Made by a program: the position numbers and the translations under genes | In this document: one piece after another, positions 16,853 through 25,726 of the stretch | Layout of the letters: each line of letters starts with the position of its first letter | How positions within the stretch are numbered: position 1 is the first letter of the stretch | The notes under the pieces: generated by a model | Told to the model about the DNA's origin: nothing | Seen by the model: only the letters and a program-made list of their open reading frames with translations | The model's database searches: none | DNA from: Sphingomonas oleivorans | Lineage (GTDB): Bacteria; Pseudomonadota; Alphaproteobacteria; Sphingomonadales; Sphingomonadaceae | Length of the DNA stretch: 64,000 nucleotides | Direction: 5' to 3' | Assembly (NCBI RefSeq): GCF_003050615.1 | Contig: NZ_NWBU01000005.1 | Coordinates: forward strand, 212,933-276,932

Positions 16853-17783
16853 GACGATAGCCGCCGAATGGGCCCTGCGCGTCGACGCGGGCAGGCTCGA
16901 GCCGGCGGCGCGGGCCGATCTCGATTCCTGGCTCGCCAGCGATCCGCGGCACAGGGGGGCTTTCCTTCGCGCGCAAGCGGGCCTGTGCCTGATCGACGAG
17001 GCCCGGGACCTGGACCATGCGCGCGAACCGTCCGGCGTCGAGACGGTCCTGCAAGCCTCTCCGCCGCGACGCCCATGGCGTGTCGCCGCCGCGCTGGCGA
17101 CGGCCGCCTGCGCGGCGGGCCTTGCCATGTTCATGGCCCCCACCCCGCCAAAGGGCGTGCACCAGACCGCGGTGGGAGAATTGAGGCAGGTCGCGATGGA
17201 GGACGGCTCACTCGCGGTGATCAATACCGACAGCATCGTTCGGGTGGCGCTTGCGGAGGATCGCCGCACGATCGACCTCAAACAGGGAGAGGCCTGGTTC
17301 GAAGTGGCGAAGGATCGCCGGAGGCCGTTCGTGGTCGATGTCGGGCAGGTTCATGTGCGGGCGACGGGCACGGCCTTTTCGGTGCGCAAATTGCCGCAGG
17401 CGATTCAGGTCGTCGTGACCGAAGGCGAAGTTCTGGCCTGGAACGATGATCGGCCCGAGCAGCGGGTCGCCATCAGCGCCGGCAATGAGGCTTCGCTTTC
17501 GCTGCTGTCGAGCAGGATGCCGATCGTGCAACCGGCGAAGGAGCAGGCCCTTGCGTGGCGCGACGGCCATATCGTGCTGGATGGCCTCACGATTGCGGAA
17601 GCGGCAGAGGAGTTCAACCGCTACAATCAGCGAAAGATCGTAATAAGAACAGCAGAGCTCGGTCGATCGAAGATGGTAGGATATTTCAAGATAAACCAGC
17701 CGGGTCTATTTGCCGGAGCCGCCGCCCGGGTCACTGGAGCAAAGGTTTCCTACTCAGACAATGATATTGTAATGTATATGTAA
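16839..17783 (+). CDS. FecR-family anti-sigma factor
   Basis: A 314-residue FecR protein. The cytoplasmic N-terminal DUF4880 domain (AAEWALRVDAG..LDSWLASDPRHRGAF) binds the sigma factor, one membrane helix follows at about 75-95 (WRVAAALATAACAAGLAMF), then the periplasmic FecR domain (about 110-220) and a C-terminal STN-like region containing GLTIAEAAEEFNRYN. It receives the signal from the receptor plug/STN domain and controls the sigma factor. Its start at 16839 lies inside the sigma gene. Its 3' end is unusually AT-rich. Confidence 0.9.
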   Translation: MRDIETIAAEWALRVDAGRLEPAARADLDSWLASDPRHRGAFLRAQAGLCLIDEARDLDHAREPSGVETVLQASPPRRPWRVAAALATAACAAGLAMFMAPTPPKGVHQTAVGELRQVAMEDGSLAVINTDSIVRVALAEDRRTIDLKQGEAWFEVAKDRRRPFVVDVGQVHVRATGTAFSVRKLPQAIQVVVTEGEVLAWNDDRPEQRVAISAGNEASLSLLSSRMPIVQPAKEQALAWRDGHIVLDGLTIAEAAEEFNRYNQRKIVIRTAELGRSKMVGYFKINQPGLFAGAAARVTGAKVSYSDNDIVMYM

Positions 17784-17872
17784 CATTACAATATCTGAAA
17801 AAATTTCAAACGAAGTGAGGGATACGCGCTGCCCATTCATCTCAAGGGGTACCATATAGGGGGGCACCTTGG

Positions 17873-20743
17873 ATGTTTCGGCAGAATTATCTTTTCTCAA
17901 CCGCTCTTATTGCCACGGCTGCGACGCTGATCCCGGCGGGTTCGGCGCATGCCAAGACGTACAGCTTTTCCGTGCCGGCGCAGCCGGCGTCCAGCAGCAT
18001 TCCGCGATTTGCGAAGCAAGCCGGCATTCAGATCCTGATATCCGCGCCCTTGACGAGCGGGGTCAGGACGAATGCGCTATTCGGCAATTATGATGCCCGG
18101 CACGGACTGGAGATGCTGTTGCGCGGCAGCGGGCTCCGCGTCTCCTCCTGGGAAGGCACCGTCGTAACGCTCGACCGCGGCCAGGCGGTGAAACGGGAAG
18201 CGCCGGCTTCCGAAGACGCCCGCAACGTCGGTTCGGAAGAGATCGTTGTGACCGGCGTGACCGCGCCGTTCCGGTCCAAGGACAATTCCACCACGATCGT
18301 CGAGACTGCCGTCTTCGACGATATCGAGACCATGGCGAGCGACGGCTCCATTGCGTCTATGCTGGTGCAATTGCCCGGAATCAGCACCGAGGAGGATGCC
18401 GACCAGCCTCGCTACATCACCGTGCGCGGCATTTCCGCGGATCTCAATCACACGACGATCGATGGCCTGACCATCGCGACGGTAGGCGAATCCGGCTCCG
18501 GAACGCGGCGCACCAATCTTCAGCTGATCCCCAGCGATCTGTCGGTGCGCACCGATCTTACCAAGACATTCACCGCCGAGCAGGATGCAGGCGCGATCGG
18601 CGGCGCGATCAACATCGTCACCCGCAGTGCGTTCGATCGCAGCCAGCGCAACTTCTTCGTCGATGCCTATGGCATTTATTCCACCTTCGGCGGCGAAAAG
18701 GGCAGCAATGCGGGCGGCGACAGCCGGCGGCACTGGGGCGCGGGCCTGAAGGCCAATTTCGCGAATCGCTTCGGCGCCGACCGCGAATTCGGAATCGTCC
18801 TGTCCGGCCGCTACGAGGATCGCGTCCGCAACGGCGCGAAGCGGTGGCAGGACAATAAGATGTTCTTCGACGGCGCGGGCAAGAATCTCAGCGCGCCCGA
18901 TGCCGGATTGGGGTGGAACGGGCTCGTGGCCCCGGGCAATCATGGCTATGGAAGCTATACGAACATACTTAAATCCTATGGCGGCTCGGCCAAGCTCGAA
19001 TGGCAGCCCGCGGATGGTTCCGCTTATGCGAGCATCGTCGGCTATGATTATTTTCGTCGTGAATCCTCGACGATGAACTCCAACTGGGTCGATGCCGCGA
19101 AATGGGTGGGGGATCAGACGCCGGAAGGCGGCCGCCAGCGGATCACCTATATAACCGAAAACTGGCGCCACAATCAGTGGAAGCGCGAGAATCGCGGCGT
19201 TCTGACCAATTTCAACTGGAACTTCGACAGTTCGCAACTGGCGGTACGCAGCGGGCTGACGGAAGAAACCTATGATGACTGGGAGCCCTATCTCGGCGGC
19301 AGGGCGCAACCGCGCGACCAATATCTCACCTACGCCTCGACCGATCTTCCGCAACTCGTCTCGATCGACAGGCCGGAGATCATTCACGACAGCGAATATC
19401 TGATGAGAACGCAGCGGGAGGCGTGGCATGCCGCCAAGCAGCGCATCTTCGACGCGCGGATCGACTATTCCTATAATGTAGGACGACAGGCGCGGGGATT
19501 CGGCTTCGTCACGGGCGCCGAGTGGCGCAGGTTGACCCTCGACAAGGATGTGGAGAGCCTCAACTACCGGGCATCCGGCCGGGCCAACGACTATCTCTAC
19601 GATCCGGGCTTCAAGCCGATCGGCTCCAACTATAGCTTCGCCTGGTTCAACTATGAAAAATATCGCGCGCAACGGTGGGACAATGTGCCGCTGGACCCGG
19701 CCGCGAGCGCCTATAGCAGCGGGGCGGCGGATTACCGCTTCAGGGAGGACACCGCGGCGGCATATGCATCGCTGCATTACAATCTCGCCAATACGACGAT
19801 CGTCGCCGGCCTGCGCTATGATGATGTGCGGTTCGTCGCGCACACGCCGCTGATCGAGGAAGGCGCGCTCACCGGCCAGATCGCCAGGAATGAAGGCGGC
19901 TATGACAACTTCCTGCCTTCGCTGAACATCGTGCAGCGCTTCGGCGAAGACACGAATCTGCGCCTCTCTTATTCCCGGACGCTGGGCCGCCCCACCCCCG
20001 GCAATCTTGCAACCGCGCAGAGCCTGTCCTGCGGCGACAATGAGGAAGGCGGCGCGGACTGCACCATCACGCGCGGCAACGCCAAGCTCCAGCCGCGCAG
20101 GTCGCGAAACCTCGATCTGACCGTCGAGCATTATTTCAACGGCAACAACGGCATGATCCTTCTGGGCTATTTCAGGAAGGACATAAAGGACGACATCTTC
20201 ACGCTCCGGACCGAAGAGATCATCGACGGAGACCTGTATCTCATCCGGCAGCCGGTAAATGCGGCCAAGTCGTCGATCCAGGGCATCGAGTTCGCCTATG
20301 TCAACAGAGGGATCCCGATCGGCGATCACATAGTCGATGCCTCGTTCAACGCCGCCTACATGATGGGCGAGATGAACTATGTTTCCGATGGCGCGTCGCG
20401 CAAGCTGGACAGGCTGGTCTCGCAGCCCGACCTGATCGGCAATGCTTCGCTGACATATCGTATTCCCGAAATCGGCGGCGCAGCGCGGGTCAACGTAAAT
20501 TATCGCAGCGAATTCGTCAGCTCGATCGGTGCCACCCCATGGCAGGACAGGGCGAACGACGATCTGACGATGGTAAATCTCGCCCTGTGGCACAAGGTAA
20601 CGGACAACATCACGTTCAAATATGAATGGAACAATGTGTTCGATGCCCAGCCTCGCTATCTCATGGGTGAAAATCTGGAATGGACCCGGCAGATCGACGA
20701 TTATGGATCGGCACTCTTCTTCCACGTCATCTTCGATCTTTGA
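17873..20743 (+). CDS. TonB-dependent receptor with STN signalling domain
   Basis: A 956-residue outer-membrane receptor. Signal peptide at 1-29 (ending GSAHA), then an STN domain at about 30-100 (IPRFAKQAGIQILIS..GLEMLLRGSGLRVS), plug domain at about 145-270 (IVVTG, YITVRGISADLN, AGAIGGAINIVTR), and a beta-barrel ending FFHVIFDL with a terminal Leu preceded by aromatics. The STN domain marks it as a transducer that tells FecR when substrate is bound. A probable ribosome site is the G-rich AAGGGG/GGGGGG run upstream of ATG 17873. The following PhoD gene suggests that the cargo is a phosphorylated compound. Confidence 0.92.
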   Translation: MFRQNYLFSTALIATAATLIPAGSAHAKTYSFSVPAQPASSSIPRFAKQAGIQILISAPLTSGVRTNALFGNYDARHGLEMLLRGSGLRVSSWEGTVVTLDRGQAVKREAPASEDARNVGSEEIVVTGVTAPFRSKDNSTTIVETAVFDDIETMASDGSIASMLVQLPGISTEEDADQPRYITVRGISADLNHTTIDGLTIATVGESGSGTRRTNLQLIPSDLSVRTDLTKTFTAEQDAGAIGGAINIVTRSAFDRSQRNFFVDAYGIYSTFGGEKGSNAGGDSRRHWGAGLKANFANRFGADREFGIVLSGRYEDRVRNGAKRWQDNKMFFDGAGKNLSAPDAGLGWNGLVAPGNHGYGSYTNILKSYGGSAKLEWQPADGSAYASIVGYDYFRRESSTMNSNWVDAAKWVGDQTPEGGRQRITYITENWRHNQWKRENRGVLTNFNWNFDSSQLAVRSGLTEETYDDWEPYLGGRAQPRDQYLTYASTDLPQLVSIDRPEIIHDSEYLMRTQREAWHAAKQRIFDARIDYSYNVGRQARGFGFVTGAEWRRLTLDKDVESLNYRASGRANDYLYDPGFKPIGSNYSFAWFNYEKYRAQRWDNVPLDPAASAYSSGAADYRFREDTAAAYASLHYNLANTTIVAGLRYDDVRFVAHTPLIEEGALTGQIARNEGGYDNFLPSLNIVQRFGEDTNLRLSYSRTLGRPTPGNLATAQSLSCGDNEEGGADCTITRGNAKLQPRRSRNLDLTVEHYFNGNNGMILLGYFRKDIKDDIFTLRTEEIIDGDLYLIRQPVNAAKSSIQGIEFAYVNRGIPIGDHIVDASFNAAYMMGEMNYVSDGASRKLDRLVSQPDLIGNASLTYRIPEIGGAARVNVNYRSEFVSSIGATPWQDRANDDLTMVNLALWHKVTDNITFKYEWNNVFDAQPRYLMGENLEWTRQIDDYGSALFFHVIFDL

Positions 20744-20775
20744 GCCGACCTCCGGCAGATAGCAGGGCTATTCAG

Positions 20776-22398
20776 ATGATAAGCTACGATCGTCGCAAGA
20801 TCATGGCCGGCCTGCTGGGGATGGGAGGGGCCGGCCTTGTCGCCGGCCCCGCGACCCTGGGCAGCGCATTCGCGGCAGAGCGGGAGCATCCGAGGAACCT
20901 GAAGGAAAACCCCGTCTTCATCCAGTCGCCGTTCCAGCTCGGCGTGGCCTCGGGCGATCCCAGCGCGGACGGTTTCGTCATCTGGACGCGCCTGGCTCCC
21001 GAGCCGCTCGCCCCCGGGGGCGGCATGGCGATGGTGCCCATGCTCGTGAGATGGGAGATCGCATCCGACGAGCGCTTCGCCACGATCGTGGCGCGCGGCG
21101 ATGCGATCGCCCATCCCGAGTTCGGCCATGCCGTTCATGTGGAACTATCCGGGCTGCAGCCGGATCGACCCTATTGGTATCGTTTCCTCTGCGGATCCGA
21201 GCGGAGCGTGCCCGGACGCGCGCGCACCTTTCCCCAGCCGGGGGCGCCGAAGGATCGGGTTCGCTTCGCCGTCGCCGGCTGCCAGCAATATGAGGAAGGC
21301 TATTATACCGCATGGCGGCGCATCGCCGAGGAACCCATCGACTTCCTGTTCCATTATGGCGACTATATCTATGAGGGCCGCGACAGCGGCGGCGGAACGC
21401 GATTGCTGGGCGACCGGCCCTTCGTTCCGCTGCGACGCCATGTCGGGCAGGAAATCTATTCGCTCGACGATTATCGGCGACGCTATGCCCAGTATAAGAC
21501 CGATCCCGATCTTCAGGCGGCGCATGCGGCCGCACCCTGGTTCATAAGCTTCGACGATCATGAGATCGATAACAATTGGGCGGCGGATGCCGATCAGGAC
21601 GGAACGCCTGTCGAGATCTTCCGCTTCAGGCGGGCGATCGCGATGCAGGCCTTTTACGAACATATGCCGTTGCGCCGCCGTTCCCTGCCGGTGAACGGCC
21701 ATATGCAAATCTATCGCCGCGCGCAGTATGGCGACCTGCTCCAGGCGCATTTCCTGGACACGCGGCAATATCGCAGCGACCAGGCGCAGAATGATCGCGA
21801 CAGCATCATCGACGCCGAGGTGCTCTCGCCGCGCCGCACGATGCTCGGCGACGCGCAGGAGGCATGGCTGTTCGACGGCCTCGACCAGAGCCGGGCACGC
21901 TGGAACCTGATCGCGCAGCAGGTGATGGTGATGGCGCTGGGCCGCAAGACGTCCGCGGCCTCTTCCGATCTTATCTACTCGATGGATCAATGGTCCGGCT
22001 ATCAGCACAGCCGCAGACGATTGCTGCAGCATATTCATGATCGTCGCCTGGCCAACGTCATCATCGTCAGCGGCGATGCGCATCGGCACTTCGCCGGCGA
22101 TGTCGTCATGGAGGATCAGGACAAGGTCATCGCGAGCGAATATCTCGCGACCTCGATCACGTCGGGGTCCGATGGCACCGGCGAGGGAGATGCCTTCGAC
22201 CATTCCGTGCGATCGGGGGGCAACGGCTTCCTGAAGGCGATGATCGACAGGCGCGGCTATGTCCTCTGCGATGTCGATCGCGAAACCTGGCGCGGCGATC
22301 TGAAGATCCTCGACACGGTCATGGAACGCAACGGACGGCTATCGACCTTTGCAAGCTTCATCAGTGAACGCAATGAACCGGGATTGAAACGCGCATGA
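20776..22398 (+). CDS. phoD: Alkaline phosphatase D (PhoD) family, Tat-exported
   Basis: A 540-residue PhoD-type phosphodiesterase/phosphomonoesterase. The N-terminus has a twin-arginine signal (DRRKIMAGLLGMGGAGLV), so it is exported folded. The N-terminal Fn3-like domain carries FQLGVASGDPSADGFVIWTRL; metal-site blocks are FHYGDYIYEGRD, ISFDDHEIDNNWAAD and VSGDAHRHFAGD, the usual Fe3+/Ca2+ ligands. It releases phosphate from extracellular or periplasmic phosphodiesters. Start at 20776, 33 nt after the receptor stop, so it is very likely cotranscribed with the receptor. Confidence 0.92.
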   Translation: MISYDRRKIMAGLLGMGGAGLVAGPATLGSAFAAEREHPRNLKENPVFIQSPFQLGVASGDPSADGFVIWTRLAPEPLAPGGGMAMVPMLVRWEIASDERFATIVARGDAIAHPEFGHAVHVELSGLQPDRPYWYRFLCGSERSVPGRARTFPQPGAPKDRVRFAVAGCQQYEEGYYTAWRRIAEEPIDFLFHYGDYIYEGRDSGGGTRLLGDRPFVPLRRHVGQEIYSLDDYRRRYAQYKTDPDLQAAHAAAPWFISFDDHEIDNNWAADADQDGTPVEIFRFRRAIAMQAFYEHMPLRRRSLPVNGHMQIYRRAQYGDLLQAHFLDTRQYRSDQAQNDRDSIIDAEVLSPRRTMLGDAQEAWLFDGLDQSRARWNLIAQQVMVMALGRKTSAASSDLIYSMDQWSGYQHSRRRLLQHIHDRRLANVIIVSGDAHRHFAGDVVMEDQDKVIASEYLATSITSGSDGTGEGDAFDHSVRSGGNGFLKAMIDRRGYVLCDVDRETWRGDLKILDTVMERNGRLSTFASFISERNEPGLKRA

Positions 22399-22634
22399 CG
22401 CCATAGCAGCCGCAGCGGGCTTCAGGCGTGTCCAGCGGCGACAATAAGCTTGGGAAATAGACGGCCGGGCGGCACCATCATCGCACGTTCTTTAACAGCG
22501 GGTCACTGGTCAAGGGCGGAACTGTTTGGTTCCTGTTCGGGCAGGAACAGAAGCGGTTGGACCGCAAGGGACCCAGGATTTGCCCTTGGCGCGCTGCCCA
22601 GCTGGCCCCGGAAGCGGTCGATCAGGGCTCGCGC

Positions 22635-22655
22635 CTTATTGAATAACAATAAAAG
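22635..22655. promoter_or_regulatory. Imperfect palindrome, upstream copy of DUF2975 operator
   Basis: CTTATTGaataaCAATAAaAG resembles the perfect palindrome at 22679-22697 (half-site CTTATTG...CAATAAG). It lies just upstream of the -35 hexamer TTGACA at 22659-22664. Confidence 0.55.
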
Positions 22656-22658
22656 TTG

Positions 22659-22697
22659 TTGACAGAAGGCGGAGCTTCCTTATTGATTATCAATAAG
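22659..22697 (+). promoter_or_regulatory. Promoter and perfect palindromic operator of DUF2975-XRE operon
   Basis: TTGACA (22659-22664) is a consensus -35. About 16-17 bp downstream the -10 region (TATTGA/ATTGAT) falls within the palindrome CTTATTGAT-T-ATCAATAAG (22679-22697). An operator over the -10 indicates repression, plausibly by the XRE protein of the same operon. Confidence 0.65.
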
Positions 22698-22706
22698 GAG
22701 ATTGTC

Positions 22707-23228
22707 ATGCGGAAGCGGGAAGGACTGATATGGGGCGCGTCGGTGATCGTGCGGATCGCCTGTATCTCCAACCGGCTGTTCCTCTTGGCCGTCGCCATCG
22801 GGCTGGCTGCAACATGGATTCTCGCCGGCTTTTTTGGAAGGCTGCTGGCCGAGCCCAACCCCGAAGTGAACCTTCCGGCCGCGATGACCGGCATCCGCCT
22901 CCTCATGCTCATCGGCATCGCCATGGCGGTCGCTACCGACAGGCTTCTGGTACCGCTCGCAAAGATCATCGCGACTGCCCGGGCAGGCGACCCGTTCATT
23001 CTCGCCAACGCCCAGCGGCTGCAAGCGATTGGCTGGGCTCTCCTGGCACTGCAACTGCTCGACATTCCCTGCGCACTGCTCGCGAGATTTTGGCCGAGCC
23101 TCGGCTCAGCCGCGCCGAGCGGTGATGTCTCGGTGGGAGGTTGGATCGCAACGTTGATGGTGTTCGTGCTCAGCCGCGTGTTTGCTGTCGGCTCGGTCAT
23201 GCGGGACGAACTGGCAGGCACCGTCTGA
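22707..23228 (+). CDS. DUF2975 family membrane protein
   Basis: A 173-residue integral membrane protein with four hydrophobic helices (about 20-42, 58-76, 105-125, 145-165), matching DUF2975 (YoaS-like). ATG 22707 follows AAGGAG. In many bacteria DUF2975 genes sit next to a small XRE-type regulator, as here, and the pair is thought to be autoregulated; the function is unknown. The start lies 9 nt after a perfect palindrome. Confidence 0.8.
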   Translation: MRKREGLIWGASVIVRIACISNRLFLLAVAIGLAATWILAGFFGRLLAEPNPEVNLPAAMTGIRLLMLIGIAMAVATDRLLVPLAKIIATARAGDPFILANAQRLQAIGWALLALQLLDIPCALLARFWPSLGSAAPSGDVSVGGWIATLMVFVLSRVFAVGSVMRDELAGTV

Positions 23229-23231
23229 GCT

Positions 23232-23453
23232 ATGCCCATCATCGTTCATTTGGACGAGGTGCTGGCACGCCGGCGCATGTCTCTCACGGAACTTTCGGAG
23301 GCCGTCGATATCACCCTAGCCAACCTGTCGATCCTCAAGACCGGCAAGGCCAAGGCCGTTCGCTTTTCAACGCTGGAAGCAATCTGCGACGTGCTGGAGT
23401 GCCAGCCCGGCGAGATACTCTCCTACCGGCCTGACGACCGGCCCGGCAGTTGA
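23232..23453 (+). CDS. Small XRE/Cro-type regulator (YozG-like)
   Basis: A 73-residue helix-turn-helix protein. The HTH is MSLTELSEAVDITLANLSILKTGKAKAVRFSTLEAICDVLECQPGEIL, the form seen in DUF2975-associated regulators. It starts 3 nt after the DUF2975 stop codon, so the two are translationally linked. It is the best candidate to bind the CTTATTG-type palindromes upstream of the pair. Confidence 0.85.
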   Translation: MPIIVHLDEVLARRRMSLTELSEAVDITLANLSILKTGKAKAVRFSTLEAICDVLECQPGEILSYRPDDRPGS

Positions 23454-23508
23454 CGGAGGATGGGCCGACCGAGCCGGGAAATAGGCACCTCATTTGGAGT
23501 GACCGTCC

Positions 23509-23925
23509 ATGGTCGAAATCGCAGCTTATCGCCTCAACCTGCTGCGCGCAGGCTACCTCCTGCTCATCATCGGTCTCGGGCTGACCGTCTGGCCCTCGAT
23601 CCTCGATCCGGCCAAAAGCTGGGAGCTGACCCGCGGCGTCGTCGTGGCCATGCTTGGAGCCCTGTCGCTGCTAGCGCTCATCGGCCTTCGCCATCCGCTG
23701 CGCATGTTGCCCCTCCTATTCTGGGAGGTGACCTGGAAGACGATATGGCTTCTCAGGATGGCGCTACCGCTATGGGCTGGCCATCGGCTCGACGCAGCCA
23801 CGACGGAAAACGCAGTGGAGTGCCTGATGGTGATCCTCATCGTCGCGGTCATTCCTTGGGACTTCGTGCTCCAAGTCTATGTGAAAGGATCGGGGGACCG
23901 CTCGCGTCGGCACGCATCGCAATAG
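23509..23925 (+). CDS. Membrane protein of unknown function
   Basis: A 138-residue protein with four predicted membrane helices (about 10-30, 40-60, 70-88, 103-122) and a basic C-terminal tail. I do not recognise a named family. It follows the XRE gene on the same strand after 55 nt. After its stop, 23930-24083 encodes in another frame a hydrophobic stretch (LLALAVTLAAAIRLPMIATVL) with no start codon, possibly the tail of a lost membrane gene. Confidence 0.6.
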   Translation: MVEIAAYRLNLLRAGYLLLIIGLGLTVWPSILDPAKSWELTRGVVVAMLGALSLLALIGLRHPLRMLPLLFWEVTWKTIWLLRMALPLWAGHRLDAATTENAVECLMVILIVAVIPWDFVLQVYVKGSGDRSRRHASQ

Positions 23926-24130
23926 CGCCACTGCCGAGGGTAATCGGCAGCTTTGCGGGTTGCTGGCTCACAAATTTGCTGGCTCTGGCCGTGACGCTTG
24001 CGGCAGCGATCCGCCTGCCGATGATCGCAACGGTGCTGATCGGGATGGGCTCGGCCGCTTTGCTGCGCTGGCTATTGGGATAGTAGCCGATCCGCCAATG
24101 ATCCACCTTTTCAGATGAACGCCAGGAGGC

Positions 24131-24964
24131 ATGATGTCCAAGCACGTTCGAGGCACCCGCGTCACGGTACCTGACATCCGCGCACGCAAGAGCGGAGAGA
24201 AGATTGTCTGTCTGACGGCGTATACGAAGCCGATGGCCGAACTGCTCGACCCACATTGCGACATCTTATTGGTCGGTGACTCGGTTGGCATGGTACTGCA
24301 CGGACTTCCCAGTCCCGTGGGCGTAACCCTCGATATGATGTTGTTGCATGGGCAGGCTGTGATGCGTGGAAGCCAGCATGCTCTGGTCGTGGTCGATCTT
24401 CCCTTTGGCAGCTATGAGCGCGGCCCCGACCAGGCTTTCAAAACGGCATCCAAGGTCATGAGAAAAACGGGCTGTCAGGCTGTCAAGGTCGAGGCCGCGG
24501 AGGGCGTTGCAGAGAGCATTTCGTTTCTCGTTTCGCGAGGAATTCCGGTGATGGGACATGTCGGCCTTCGTCCCCAAGCCACCAATATCGATGGGGGATT
24601 CAAGGCAAAAGGGCGGACAGCCGATGAGAGAGAACGCGTCTTGGCTGAGGCGCGGGCTGTGGACGCTGCAGGCGCGTTCGCAATCCTGGTCGAGGGCGTT
24701 GCGCCCGACTTGGCGGATGAGATTACGGCGACTGTCAAAGCTCCGACCATTGGGATCGGCGCGTCCAAGGACTGTGATGGGCAGGTTCTTGTGACTGACG
24801 ACATGCTGGGGCTGTTCGATTGGACGCCGAAATTTGTCCGGCGCTATGCCGACCTACGGGCGCTTATCGATCGGGCTGCCTCTCAATATTCGGAAGACGT
24901 GCGGACGGGCCGATTTCCTGCAGAAGCGGAGATCTACAAGTTGCGGACGGTTCGTGGCTCGTAA
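24131..24964 (+). CDS. panB: 3-methyl-2-oxobutanoate hydroxymethyltransferase
   Basis: A 277-residue PanB, which transfers a hydroxymethyl group from 5,10-methylene-THF to alpha-ketoisovalerate to make ketopantoate for pantothenate and CoA. Family blocks are visible: KIVCLTAYTKPMAELLD, ILLVGDSVGMVLHGL (Mg2+ Asp), VVDLPFGSY, VKVEAAEG, GIPVMGHVGLRPQ and APTIGIGAS. AGGAGG precedes the paired ATGs at 24131/24134. panC is not adjacent. The protein is intact and looks active. Confidence 0.95.
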   Translation: MMSKHVRGTRVTVPDIRARKSGEKIVCLTAYTKPMAELLDPHCDILLVGDSVGMVLHGLPSPVGVTLDMMLLHGQAVMRGSQHALVVVDLPFGSYERGPDQAFKTASKVMRKTGCQAVKVEAAEGVAESISFLVSRGIPVMGHVGLRPQATNIDGGFKAKGRTADERERVLAEARAVDAAGAFAILVEGVAPDLADEITATVKAPTIGIGASKDCDGQVLVTDDMLGLFDWTPKFVRRYADLRALIDRAASQYSEDVRTGRFPAEAEIYKLRTVRGS

Positions 24965-25212
24965 AGTCGATCGAGGATGATCCCTGGCGGGGCGTGTCAA
25001 TCTCGCAGCTTGGGGGAGCGATGCGCGCTCTGCGGCCAGACGAGCCGGAAACGGCATGTTGCTGCTCGCGGGCCAGGCGGACCGGCCCGAGGCGGTCTTT
25101 GGCTGAGAGACGCGCGGCGCCCCCTGCCCCCCTCGCACTCGTCGCCGCGCGCATCGCAAGCTTCACCGATGATTTCGCCTGGAAGCGGAGCGACGGCTTA
25201 CGGCCGGTTTCG

Positions 25213-25614
25213 TCAAAGCACCCTATCCGCCATGTCCGGTGTCGGTATCCAGCATGTCGCACGCCTGCCGAACAGCCTGTAGCGGTTGCGCGCTATCCAT
25301 CGATATGGCGGATCGCGCAGGATCTTGGGAACGAGGCGGAGCAATCCCGCAAGGCGCCAGGGCCAGCCGAGGCCGACATAGATTGCGAGCACCGCGTCGC
25401 TGTCGCGAAGCGCCTTGCCGCCTTGGACCAGGATGATCGTGTCGGGATCATCCGGATCGATGCCGTGGCGGCGGGAGAGATCGGCCCCCACCGCGCCCTG
25501 CATCGCCGCGAGCCGGAAGCGCCGGGCCTTGTCATGGTGCAGCACGAATTGCGCGTTCGCCGAGCAGAGGACGCATTGCGCGTCGAACAGGATGATGGGG
25601 TGATCTTCCGCCAT
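25213..25614 (-). CDS. DCC family thiol-disulfide protein (DUF393)
   Basis: A 133-residue DUF393 protein, the thioredoxin-like DCC family. The defining DxxCxxC motif appears near the N-terminus as FDAQCVLCSANAQF (residues 10-23), and the C-terminal part has PYRWIARNRYRLFGRR. These proteins are predicted thiol oxidoreductases, some joined to membrane electron-transfer partners. It is the last gene of a leftward cluster that also has DUF4166, DUF2269 and an SDR-DoxX fusion; 112 nt separate it from DUF4166. Confidence 0.85.
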   Translation of the reverse strand: MAEDHPIILFDAQCVLCSANAQFVLHHDKARRFRLAAMQGAVGADLSRRHGIDPDDPDTIILVQGGKALRDSDAVLAIYVGLGWPWRLAGLLRLVPKILRDPPYRWIARNRYRLFGRRATCWIPTPDMADRVL

Positions 25615-25726
25615 GGCCGGACCTTATATGGTGCGTTGAGATCCCGCTTGCCCACCTCCACCCCGTCCCAGCCGGCTTGCGTGGCTCGATCGAAGGCCCG
25701 TTCGACCGAGGGACCGCGGGTCATGG

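Noticed and set aside
18077-20725. Minus-strand 882-codon open frame across the TonB receptor
   Set aside because: Exact antisense of a well-supported receptor; composition is that of a reversed codon pattern.
24965-25212. Open frames in the panB-DCC gap
   Set aside because: All lack start signals and recognisable motifs; nothing supported in this 248-bp stretch.
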